The notes under the pieces were generated by a model, which saw only the letters and a program-made list of their open reading frames with translations, was not told the origin of the DNA and did not search any database. 64,000 nucleotides of DNA from Lingula anatina (Eukaryota; Brachiopoda; Lingulata; Lingulida; Lingulidae). The stretch spans positions 60,001 through 124,000 of the forward strand of contig NW_019774736.1 of NCBI RefSeq assembly GCF_001039355.2, read 5' to 3'. Each line of letters opens with the position of its first letter. Position 1 is the first letter of the stretch. A program made the position numbers and the translations under genes. This document shows, one piece after another, positions 34,137 to 47,638 of this stretch.

Positions 34137-36422
34137 TCACTGTGATGTGTTGGTCATCTGTGAAAATTCCTTTGAAATCTCTGGAGCTTGGCTTTGTGGA
34201 ATAACAGGATATACGTCATCCCCAGGGACGCCCATGACTATATGCATGTGGTTGATATCCTTTTCTGCCTTGTGAGAGTCCAGGCTTGTAAAAGATGTAA
34301 TTTCATACTCCCTGCCAAATGGTGTTCTGAAATTAGAGAAAATCTTGATGAGCCTATTTTTATAACATGGAATGCAGAGGTCCTAAAACATGAATGCTAG
34401 AAGGTGGAAAAGATTCTCAAAGAAAAATCCTAAAATTTACAGAAAAATTAACTTAAATAGCATTTTTATTGACATTTTTCAACTAATCTTTTTCATTGTG
34501 AAGCACAACTGATCACATATTACATAAACTCCAACAAAAAGAATGTTAAACTCACTTAAGCAAGAAGTCGCTTTCCACACATAACGCATTATTTGTCTTA
34601 CAATGGACGATGACTACTTTCTCATTTGCCTAAAAGGAAAGAAGTACTTAAATAAAAAATCAATTTCTCTAGTAAAAAATACAATCTACTAGTGGGTACC
34701 ACAGCTCTGAAATGTTAAATAGCATTAGTATTTGAGTAGTTAACATAACTGCAAAATCTATGCTTGGCAGACCACACTTCAATTTAATATTTTCACTTTA
34801 TCTATTTCAATTTTTATTGACAGCTCTGAAATCAACTGCTAACTCGTGTGCAGCAATTATGTAAATATTGATATTACGTTCTCTACTGTATTTAACTTGG
34901 TGAAAATTATGGATATGATTACACATTTTCTGATTAAGCTGTGTTTGAGAATGTAGAAATATTATAATTAAGACATTATTCAATACAGCTGGATGACAGT
35001 ATGCATATGAAAGTTGGAAAGAACAATTCTCTTACCTTCTTGAATAATGACAGTAAAAAATCAAAAAAATCTATGGATGTCTTTAATCAAAAGAAATGTG
35101 AAATTAAAATATTTCATGACAGGAAATAAAGTACTCACAGGTACTGGTGCAAGTTCATATTCCATCCGTAACTGTGGGTTAAATGGTAAAACCATCCACT
35201 GAGTCAGGTAGGATGCCTCTGGTACAAGACAGACTTCCTGGTGTCGAGAACGTTTGGCACTGTTTTGAAAGGTTGCTCTATCGCTGAATAACAGCAACTG
35301 AAAAAAATCAAAATGTGCTTACAGACAGTCATTCACTGTGTATTATGTTATTATTAAATCCCTATATTTACATTAGTTAAATGCTGCACTCTACATGCTT
35401 CATTTGCATATATAGTGCATAGAAAGTGAAGTGAGTATAATATTTATTCTAAATATGTATAATTTTATACACCCTATGTATAGTTTCTCCACTTCACTTA
35501 CAACATACTCGAGGTTCAAACGAAGCATATACGGTAGAATGCGTAGGAAATGAGGTGGAGAAACCATATATAGGGTGTATAAAATCTGCTGGACATTAAA
35601 AAGTCAACATTAACAGACTAAGAGCACATTTCTACATGTATGACACTAGTTAAATTTTCAATTTTAATTGATTCCTTGATTATTTTTTCACTAAAAAATA
35701 GGTTAATAGCAATATTTTTTCTCAGATACAAACTGACTAGGGCTGACAGGTCTTTTCAACAGAATTGTCTATTACTTATTCTAAAATACTTTGTAGAAAT
35801 AAGAAGGTGCTGAAGGTATGATTATGAAATAATGTAATAATGTTTTAATGACTTACATCTCCTCCTTTGTCTGGTGTTGTTTTCAGATGGAATGGTTGAT
35901 TATACATTAAAGGGGTCTCATTGGGTGTACCATCAATGCTAATAAGAAAAGAATTGAATTTACTAATCAGTCAATTTGAAGTTATTTCTCATTTTCATTT
36001 TAATTGTTTATCTGTAAAAAAACTCTCTTCATTTAGTGACTTGTCATGTCAGATTGTCCTAAGACTATCCATCAACAAAAAGAAACTATTCATCAAATTA
36101 ATTCAGTTGAAAAACTTACCTGGTGATGACAAATGCATTTCTGACACAAGGTTCCAACATTCTAGACCCTGACACACCACATGGCCCTTCAATCTTGTTG
36201 GCTTCATACATCTTGCTTTCAGACATATTGGCACAAATTGCAGAATCTCCTCTAGGATCAACTCCAGAAGAGTACTTGGTTTTGTCTTCAGCTCCTTTGT
36301 TCATTATCATGACCACATCTCCGAAATGGACAAATCCATCTCTTGAAATGCTTAGATCAACCTGGAAGATATAGAGAATATATAAAGAAAATGTAGATCT
36401 ATAATATATAAATTAAAAATGT

Positions 36423-36510
<88 letters not shown>

Positions 36511-37443
36511 ATTATTATTATTATTATTGTGAAATAATATTATATGACATATTTCTTGTTAAACTAATGTTTTCTCATTCAACATGATAATATATCAAAG
36601 TTCACCATGAATTCTACACTTTTTGTTAAATTACAAGATATGTGTTTCAGGGATGCTTTATTAGATTATTTTTGTTAAGATAACAAGTGAAAAAATAATT
36701 ATATACCATTTTCTTATCATAACATCAATAAATTATATTACCTTTTTGAGAATGTTTTCATACAATCGGTGTGTCTTTTGGATAAGTAATTCACCTTTAG
36801 CGCGTTTTTCTAGGAAATCTTTCAGTGTATCCTGGAATTAAATGAATAAAATTAAAGCACATGTGCTTCACCTATATGCATATTTAAACTGAAATTGGAG
36901 AGTATGTACGAAGTTTAGAATCCATATACTCATTTAGAAATTAAAGTTTCATGTGTATTTACTAAATCTCTCCGATAAGCCACAAACCTGGTTAAATTAG
37001 CCATTATTTAATCTGGCTATTAAATAATGGCTAATAAATCAACTGTTTCTTACTGTTTATTCATAAATGAACTAGCTATCTATCAGTGCTCATACTGTGC
37101 CAGTACTACTAGTATTTAGAGCTGCATGTATAGACAGAAATGCACTCTTGTATTTTAATACAATTTTATTACAAGGGATGATATTAAAATACCATTCCTG
37201 CAAAAAATGACAAAAGAAAAGAAATACACTGTTCCTTAAATATTATAATATAAAATCTCAAAATCCACATGCCTCACACATTCACAGGTACCCTAAAAAT
37301 AGTAAAACTGGAAATGGTGGACGTACATGTACATGTACAGTGAATCAATGAAGAACTTTTTCAAATGTCCATACCTCTTCCAACTGTATATCCTCATTCC
37401 AGTTGCCTACTCTAACAGAAGGATTGTAAGTTCGAACGCTCAT
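34137..37443 (-). CDS. CFAP161: CFAP161, cilia- and flagella-associated microtubule inner protein
   Basis: Exons in transcript order: 37375-37443, 36742-36831, 36120-36361, 35857-35938, 35139-35297, 34556-34629, 34137-34326; 906 nt, 301 residues, the same as the human protein. Phases agree throughout. Conserved stretches: SVRVGNWNEDIQLEE at the N terminus, DTLKDFLEKRAKGELLIQK, DGFVHFGDVVMIMN, EGPCGVSG, KRSRHQEVCLVPE, NPQLRMEYELAPVP, LDSHKAEKDINHMHIV near the end. Known: CFAP161/FAP161 is a microtubule inner protein of the axonemal A-tubule in motile cilia. It is tail to tail with MFSD13A and head to head with GOLPH3. Expression is probably restricted to ciliated cells and sperm (inference). 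Confidence 0.95.
35462..35585. mobile_element. Short MITE-like palindromic element in a CFAP161 intron
   Basis: 124 bp with inverted ends of about 35 bp. The left arm starts ATTTTATACACCCTATGTAT and continues AGTTTCTCCACTTCA; the reverse complement of the right arm starts ATTTTATACACCCTATATAT and continues GGTTTCTCCACCTCA, three mismatches in 35. The central 50 bp is unrelated and there is no coding potential. It fits a non-autonomous DNA transposon; the family is not identified. The transcript could form a hairpin, but the stem-loop is too large and loose for me to call a microRNA. Confidence 0.65.
36426..36528. repeat. Compound microsatellite (CT)n(AT)n(ATT)n
   Basis: About 24 CT units, then about 16 AT units, then about 7 ATT units, within CFAP161 intron 2, some 65 bp upstream (in transcript sense) of the exon at 36120-36361. 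On the transcript strand it is purine-rich at one end. Likely polymorphic. Confidence 0.97.
36996..37035. repeat. Perfect inverted repeat, 17-bp arms
   Basis: ATTAGCCATTATTTAAT, a 6-base spacer (CTGGCT), then the exact reverse complement ATTAAATAATGGCTAAT. It lies in CFAP161 intron 1. It may be a small fold-back element or a mutation product; function unknown. Confidence 0.85.
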
Positions 37444-37942
37444 TTTGTCCCTGGTCTCTTTAATATCTTGATTTCCTTCGGATTTCGTGTGGAACTTTTA
37501 AAATGTGCTTCTCCACGGCAAAATGTGCACTTGCTCTGTTCTGTTGTCAATAGCGACTTAATGTAAATACACAAGACTCGCGCATACGTATTATTTTGGG
37601 TAACCATTGGCTGGAGGTGATGCATGAGTATCACAAAGTCATGAAATCTTTGTAGATTATTACCTTAATATATATATTATTTTGGGTAGTTTCATATACA
37701 CCTCATAAAATAAAATACTTTATATTACATATTTTAAATTCATACAGTTTCTAGAAACAAACAACGCTAAAGCCGAATCTATCTTATTTAGCACAGTACG
37801 GTTCGTCATGATTATCGCCCAAAATTTCCGGCTGCTGACGTCAGAAGATTTGCGACGGCCATATTGGACGTGTTTGGATAAGTATCTGTTATTTTTCCCC
37901 TTTAGTTTAGAGACTCATTTGCAACGTCTGTGATTATATGCA
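37444..37942. promoter_or_regulatory. Divergent promoter of CFAP161 and GOLPH3
   Basis: 499 bp separates the two start codons, with no coding gene between. Near its left part is GGTAACC (37599-37605) immediately followed by an inverted CCAAT box, ATTGG (37606-37610). GGTAAC matches the RGYAAC half of the RFX X-box found at motile-cilium genes; the other half (GTNRCC) is not present next to it. The GOLPH3-proximal part (37845-37870) has GACGGCCATATTGGACG. Assignments are motif-level only. Confidence 0.5.
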
Positions 37943-39565
<1,623 letters not shown>

Positions 39566-40732
39566 ACTTTTAACAGTCATACTTGTCAGGGTGCCTGTCT
39601 ATTGTGGAGAGACCAAAGGGATATAACATAAGACAAATATATAATGCTTGGGATTTTCTTTAGTACGACAAAAGGAGTTCATGTGGTGTTTGTCAATACT
39701 ATATGTTTGTTTATGCCAGTGAGGGGTACACTGAATAATGGACTATTTTATGTTTTGGTGAGGATGTCACTGCTGGACAGAATGATAGCTACAGAATTTA
39801 TCTTATCTTTATAAATGTGTGGAGGTACCCAGCTATCTGACAAGTTATTCTGTACGATATGGGATTTTATTCTCTGTCAGTCAGACTGACTGACTTTGAT
39901 ATATACAGGCGACAAATTTCACCTTTGTCAATTTTATTTCTTTCATGGGGAATAAGTATTCATACTACATTTAGTATAGCACTAGACCGAAGATTTGATA
40001 TTTTGTTTTCTGAAGATGTAAACTTTAATTCTACGACAAGATGGTGGTATTTTTAGCAATTGTTTATACATATTATTTCTTTTATAGTTGATGTAAACTT
40101 GTAAATGGGTCTCTTTCTTCTACTGAATTACATCATTACTTTTCTAATGTTTCAAGTTTAACCAGAATGCAATTTGTCCTTGTTTAGTAGCTTCATTATG
40201 AACCATGTAAGTGTGGCATTGACATGTCACCTCAAGTAATTAAAACATTCCTCGTTAAAATGCTCTAAATTGTTCGCAAATAAACTTCCCAGTGAATCTA
40301 TTTGATTTACTGTCTGAATTGTGTAGATTAACAACCAAGAGGTGTCCAGGTGAAGTGTGATTAAATGTGCCTGTGGTTAATGTTTTGGATGCATTTAATA
40401 TGGAAAGCAAGAACAAAATTTGATGCATGTTTCTTATTTAGCTGAGTGCATCTCAGTTTCCACTGTTTTATCATTTATTCAAACTGCATTTGTTTTATGC
40501 TAAATTAAAAAGATTTATATGAGCCAGAATATCAAGCGAAGATAAATGATGATTTTGTAGCTACAGTTGGTGCAATTCTGGACTAGTTTAAAAGAAAATT
40601 CGATTTGTTAATATGCAGATTCTGTGTGTAGTAATGTATGACAGAGGAGAGTCACACATTACAATATAGTGGACATACAAAGTGATGTTCTTTTTGTAAA
40701 TAGCCATGGCTTATACATATTGGGGAAATAAA
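39566..40732 (+). other. GOLPH3 3' UTR (probable extent)
   Basis: Follows the TGA at 39563-39565. Two AATAAA signals are candidates for the end: 40279-40284 and 40727-40732. No open frame of interest. Confidence 0.5.
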
Positions 40733-43700
40733 GATGGGTTTTACAGGGTACCATGTGTTTATGTGATAAAATCGAGCATAATTTTAGGCCTAAAACTGAA
40801 TTAGATGACGAGGGATATGTAAATCGTCCTTACTACTAGATTAGCAATGGACATTAATGCAGGAAGTTGCATCACCCCATTCAAAACAAAGTTTTTCCTT
40901 TATGAATATCCCATAATTTCTATCAGTTCTTATATGGTGACCATTATTCACAAAGTTCAGTGCTGCTCTAATAGGGAACTTTTTGGCTGGAATGTATATT
41001 TATTATAATTTCTTTTATTATTATTTTGATGAAATCATATAGATCATCTAACCACCTGTTTTTGTCTACATCATCCTTGGGGGAAAGTCATGTTACAAGG
41101 AAAACTAAACTGGAAACTTGTGCCTTTACACATCTTTACGTAACAAGTTTGGGTAAAGATTTGAATTTTGGACCTGGTTTCATAAATCCATCTGAAGCCA
41201 GTTGTTTCTTGTCTATAGATTTAGCTGAACCTGGTCACATGCAATCTGTTCCTAATAACTAGAATTTCTACAGCCTTATCTCTGTTTACCATTTTTGCTG
41301 GAATTTCTTACTGACAGATCCTTTGCTCATCTCTTGTTTGCATGCTTGATAGAAGCAGTTGGATAATGATGGGTTAACCTTTACCTGGACGATGAATTGT
41401 AATGGTCATGAGCCTTCATTTAATTTAGTGGGCTCATGAGGGCGGAAGTAAAAAGACTAAGGCTTGCAAGGTATATTTGGTAGTTTATTGTTACAATAGC
41501 AATCATGGGAAATAAAACAATTTCAGTCCCTAGTTGTCTTTACCTGTGTAATTTGGCATCATACTCATAATTTTTCATTGCAGATGGGAACTGAGTTCAT
41601 TGTTATGTGTGATAAGAACCTTGTGAACAAACATTCAAGTCAAATTTGAAAACCAGCTCATTGACCATCAAACTTTGACTTAAAGCCAATTTTTTTTCTT
41701 TAGAAGCATGTTGCTTACCATGGTAATATACCGCACATTAAAATAGTTCAAGTATGATTAACATATTATGTGGATCTAGGGGTGGCTTGACATGTAATTA
41801 TAAATCTACTGTTACCAGGCACAAGGTGTTTCAGAACCTTCTTCATTTTAGGGATCCAGCCTTGAATAGAATGGGAACAGGACACAGGCCAACTCTAAAA
41901 GATCATTTTGACATGAGAGAAAATATTACTTGTCAACTTCTTTTTGCCATCATTGAGAACCATGTCAAAACAGTACCCTCTTTTTTTTTTTTTTTTTTGC
42001 TGTTTATTGTTTAGAACAAAAATTAGTCCAGTTGTGTTAACTTGTGCAGATATCCTAGGATTACCTTCTTCTATGATGCTTGATAATGTTTCATTATTGA
42101 AAACTTCCATTCTTCCAGCCGCTTTGTCTATCAAAGGAATTATATCACTTTGCTATTGGCCTTTTCATTGCATTGTCTCCTCTATTGACATCATGTAAGC
42201 TATTGTCATTGGCTCACGACAACTGCTATGCATGGGACAGATCTCATAAGACAATTAAAATTATATAAAATGTGACAAGGTCTTCTATAATTGCACTGGG
42301 TGTTATTTATTCAATTTCATGAAATATCTATTTGAAGATAAGGTCCCAATGTTTAACAAAACTTATTTGGTCTTTTTATTGTGATATACAAAGATATTCA
42401 GAATGATAATTGAAATAAAAATGTAAAATGAAAGTAAATTTTGATGAGCAGAGATTCCAAATGCTGCAGACTTTTTTTGTGGAAAAAGCAGTCACACTTA
42501 ATGAGGGCAATGTATACATGGCACTTCATTAAATTCACCAATAGACAGCTCAATGCTAACTTAAAATTACCATAAATTTTAAAAATCATCCTCATTTGAT
42601 ACCTTTCAATCTTTTTAAATAGCAAAATGAGAAAAGATAAATTCAGAATGCGATTATCAAACAGAAGAATCTTTTTTACTTATGCTTTCAAGACATTTTG
42701 CTTCCTTGTGTAATTTTAACCTAGACAATGTTGTCACGTTGCATTTCATATGTTATACAGAAAGAGACAATGCCTTGGCACTCAACTGTTGATCATGAGA
42801 ATCTCAATTTTCACTTTAGAGAACCTAGATGTGCATATGTATCTAACACAATTCTCAAAAATATTTGCACTAAAATTAGCTGTGCATACCAGAAAATATA
42901 TGATCTTTTTCTTTGCCAAAATCCAGTAAACTTTCTTTTAAAGGAAATCTATTAGTTCATGAGAATGGTTAAAAAATTGTCAGATTACAAGTTAGAGATA
43001 TTCACTGCTAGAATAGTGGCCTATGCGGCAATAAAACAAAAGTATTATAGCTATGGTAAACACATAACAGGATGCATATAAATTTTCTAACAAATTTATT
43101 AAATAAAATAAATTAGTTTCTGCCCAGCTTAAATGCTGCTTTAAGTAAAAGGCTTGACATTAGGCTGGATATATTATTTTGCAAACTGTAACATCTAGTT
43201 TGATAACAATATAACGACAACAGCCCTGTACAAAAAATGAAAAACTCGATGAATTTTAATCATTAACATGGATATACGTAAATGTGAACTTTTTGCCTCC
43301 AAACATATTGTCAGTTGGCTTGGATAAATATATTTAATGAAATGTGCACATGTGAAAGCAGTTACTTTTCTTACACAATGAAATTTTGTAAACGATAACA
43401 AGAACTGACTGATATATTGTAAAACCTTTATATACCACTTTCATTACTCCAACATATCACTCAACAGAATAAAAGAATAATATATGAGAAATCTTCAGAC
43501 AGCTAAAAATTACCACAGTGACTGTTGTAGCATGTTTCTCTGCTACTGCATACTTACAGCAGGTGCTCATAAAGGCCCAAAAATGTTAAAACTTTAGTCT
43601 TTATAATCATGTACATTAAGGAGATAAACTTAATATGCACAATATATTTCAATGTTGCTGTTAAACCAGTTCAGGTTTACAAGACTTGTAGGAACAATTT

Positions 43701-44509
43701 TTCTGCTAGCATTCCAATAACATTTTACCCACAACCACAATCTTAGCAATATCACTGAATACTCCTTTGCAGCCATCTTATGGCTTCCACAAAGAAAAGG
43801 CAAAAGGTTGTCTTAAATTTATTACAATTACAAACTGAAGCCAGAATGGATGGTTTTATACACCATCATTTGCTCACAACAGGTCAGCCTACACTTAATT
43901 GAGCCAATAAAAAATAAATAGTACAAAAAAAGATTAACTGTAACAAATGGGTATTTGATACAGTAAAAGAATAGAGGTGCTTTTAGTTTTCTTTTTTCTT
44001 CAACATGTCAACATATTGAATGTGTTATGAAGTCAATATTCTACAATGTAACTTAAGACTTTTGGAATGATAAAATCTAAATATATCACTTTGAAGAGCT
44101 AACTTCTATTACATGTGTTCCAAATTTAATATTAGTTGATATAAAATCAGCCCAGTTCAGTGCAGTTCAACACAATATGAAAAAAGGGCTTTCCAAACAT
44201 CTAAGAACATCTAAGTTATTTGTTTATCATGTTATTATGGTTATAAAACATTCCAAGTGTCACAAAAAGTGTAGCAGTAGAAAAAAATTAACATTACATT
44301 CATTGGCTCATTGTGTCATAAGGACTTTTGCACTGTGTACAGCTTGTGCAGATAGACGTTTTTTAACAACTACTATACTCTCACTGATGTGCATACATAC
44401 ATAAATAGGTCCACTATTGTAAAGAAGCATCATGCATGTGTTCTAAATACACCACAACTCTGTGAACCATGTGGGATGTTGAGAATGTGCCTTCTCATTA
44501 ACTTTGTAT
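40733..44509. other. Intergenic region and 3' UTR of the PDZ gene
   Basis: No coding gene supported. From 41991 onward the sequence is one copy of the duplication described separately and should contain the 3' UTR of the PDZ-domain gene (minus strand). Short open frames occur in both copies but have no recognisable domain. Confidence 0.5.
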
Positions 44510-47500
44510 TCATTTTCTTTTGATTTGTAAGGTGACCGTTCCTTCTGGTAAGGACTTGAGCATATTCCATGCTTGATAATGTGTCATTTTAGTCAAGTTT
44601 TTGCCATTGATTGTCCTCAATTCATCACCTGTCCTAAGAACTCCACTTCTCTCAGCTGATCCACCTGAAATCAATGACGGTATATTAGCTTTATCTGAAG
44701 TTATCTGCAACATTTCAACAACAAACACAGAAGCCATCTCTTTCCTGCATAAATATTTAAAAAAATTTTTTTAATATTATAAGAAAGTTCTAAAAACTTA
44801 AAAAAATATACAAAAAAAANTTTTTTTTGCTGTTTATTGTTTAGAACAAAAATTAGTCCAGTTGTGTTAACTTGTGTAGATATCCTAGGATTACCTTCTT
44901 CTATGATGCTTGATAATGTTTCATTATTGAAAACTTCATTATTCCAGCCGCTTTGTCAATCAAAGGAATTGTATCACTTTGCTATTGGCCTTTTCATTGC
45001 ATTGTCTCCTCTATTGACATCACGTAAGCTATTGTCATTGGCTCACGACAACTGCCATGCATAAGACAATTAAAATTACATAAAATGTGACAAGGTCTTC
45101 TATAATTGCACTGGGTGTTATTTATTCAATTTCATGAAATATCTATTTGAAGATAAGGTCCCAATGTATAACAAAACTTATTTGGTCTTTTTATTGTGAT
45201 ATACCAAGATATTCAGAATGATAATTGAAATAAAAATGTAAAATGAAAGTAAATTTTGATGAGCAGAGATTCCAAATGCTGCACTTTTTTTGTGGAAAAA
45301 GCAGTCACACTTAATGAGGGCAATGTATACATGGCACTTCATTAAATTCACCAATAGACAGCTCAATGCTAACTTAAATTTACCAAAAATTTTAAAAATC
45401 ATCCTCATTTGATACCTTTCAATCTTTTTAAATAGCAAAATGAGAAAAGATAAATTCAGAATGGGATTATCAAACAGAGGAATCTTTTTTACTTATGCTT
45501 TCAAGACATTTTGCTTCCTTGTGTAATTTTAACCTAGACAATGTTGTCACGTTGCATTTCATATGTTATACAGAAAGAGACAGTGCCTTGGCACTCAACT
45601 GTTGATCATGAGAATCTCAATTTTCACTTTAGAGAACCTAGATGTGCATATGTATCTAACACAATTCTCAAAAATATTTGCACTAAAATTAGCTGTGCAT
45701 ACCAGAAAATATATGATCTTTTTCTTTGCCAAAATCCAGTAAACTTTTTTTTAAAGGAAATCTATTAGTTCATGAGAACGGTTAAAAAATTGTCAGATTA
45801 CAAGTTAGAGATATTCACTGCTAGAATAGTGGCCTATGTGGCAATAAAACAAAAGTATTATAGCTATGGTAAACACATAACAAGATGCATAGAAATTTTC
45901 TAACAAATTTATTAAATAAAATAAATTAGTTTCTGCCCAGCTTAAATGCTGCTTTAAGTAAAAGGCTTGACATTAGGCTGGTAATATTATTTTGCAAACT
46001 GTAACATCTAGTTTGATAACAATATAACGACAACAGCCCTGTACAAAAAATGAAAAACTCGATGAATTTTAATCATTAACATGGATATACGTAAATGTTA
46101 GCTTTTTGCCTCCAAACATATTGTCAGTTGGCTTGGATAAATATATTTAATGAAATGTGCACATGTGAAAGCAGTTACTTTTCTTACACAATGAAATTTT
46201 GTAAACGATAACAAGAACTGACTGATATATTGTAAAACCTTTATATACCACTTTCATTACTCCAACATATCACTCAACAGAATAAAAGAATAATATATGA
46301 GAAATCTTCAGACAGCTAAAAATTACCACAGTGACTGTTGTAGCATGTTTCTCTGCTACTGCATACATACAGCAGGTGCTCATAAAGGCCCCAAAAATGT
46401 TAAAACTTTAGTCTTTATAATCATGTACATGAAGGAGATAAACTTAATATGCACAATATATTTCAATGTTGCTGCTGTTGTTCAGCTTTACAAGACTTGT
46501 AGGAACAATTTTTCTGCTAGCATTCCAATAACATTATATCCACAACCACAATCTTAGCAATATCACTGAATACTCCTTTGCAGTCATCTTATGGCTTCCA
46601 CAAAGTAAAGGCAAAAGGTTGTCTTAAATCTTATTACAATTACAAACTGAAGCCAGAATGGATGGTTTTATACACCATCATTTGCTCACAACAGGTCAGC
46701 CTACACTTAATTGAGCCAATAAAAAATAAATAGTACAAAAAAAGATTAACTGTAACAAATGGGTATTTGATACAGTAAAAGAATAGAGGTGCTTTTAGTT
46801 TTCTTTTTTCTTCAACATGTCAACATATTGAATGTGTTATGAAGTCAATATTCTACAATGTAACTTAAGACTTTTGGAATGATAAAATCTAAATATATCA
46901 TTTTGAAGAGCTAACTTCTATTACATGTGTTCCACATTTAATATTAGTTGATATAAAATCAGCCCAGTTCAGTGCAGTTCAACACAATATGAAAAAAGGG
47001 CTTTCCAAACATCTAAGAACATCCAAGTTATTTGTTTATCATGTTATTATGGTTATAAAACATTCCAAAAGTGTCACAAATAGTGTAGCAGTAGAAAAAA
47101 ATTAACATTACATTCATTGGCTCATTGTGTCATAAGGACTTTTGCACTGTGTACAGCTTGTGCAGATAGACGTTTTTTAACAACTACTATACTCTCACTG
47201 ATGTGCATACATACATAAATAGGTCCACTATTGTAAAGAAGCATCATGCATGTGTTCTAAATACACCACAACTCTGTGAACCATGTGGGATGTTGAGAAT
47301 GTGCCTTCTCATTAACTTTGTATTCATTTTCTTTTGATTTGTAAGGTGACCTTTCCTTCTGGTAAGGACTTGAGCATATTCCACGCTTGATAATGTGTCA
47401 TTTTAGTCAAGTTTTTGCCATTGATTGTCCTCAATTCATCACCTGTCCTAAGAACTCCACTTCTCTCAGCTGATCCACCTGAAATCAATGACAGTACATT

Positions 47501-47638
47501 AGCTTTATCTGAAGTTATCTGCAACATTTCAACAACAAACACAGAAGCCATCTCTTTCCTGCATAAATATTTAAAAAAAAAATTTTAATATTATAAGAAA
47601 GTTCTAAAAACTTTAAAAAATATACAAAAAAAAAAAAA
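41991..47638. repeat. Direct duplication, 2.8 kb, two units joined by one N
   Basis: 41991-44819 and 44821 to about 47638 match (offset 2830 at the start), each starting at a T run followed by GCTGTTTATTG. The seam is the N at 44820 between an A run and a T run. Scattered substitutions and short indels, including three amino-acid changes in or beside the last PDZ exon, suggest two alleles placed in series. Both units hold the terminal coding exon of the PDZ gene and its 3' UTR. Confidence 0.9.
44510..44664 (-). CDS. Terminal PDZ exon, second (downstream) copy
   Basis: Copy of 47324-47478 with the same acceptor, length (155 nt) and stop. It reads [20 protein letters not shown] ... and ends [12 protein letters not shown], with Thr where the other copy has Lys. 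It belongs to the allele-like duplication; a transcript needs only one of the two. Confidence 0.85.

Noticed and set aside
42728-42955. 75-codon open frame (plus), also at 45541-45768
   Set aside because: Antisense to the 3' UTR of the PDZ gene, no domain, preserved only because the two copies are alleles or overlaps.
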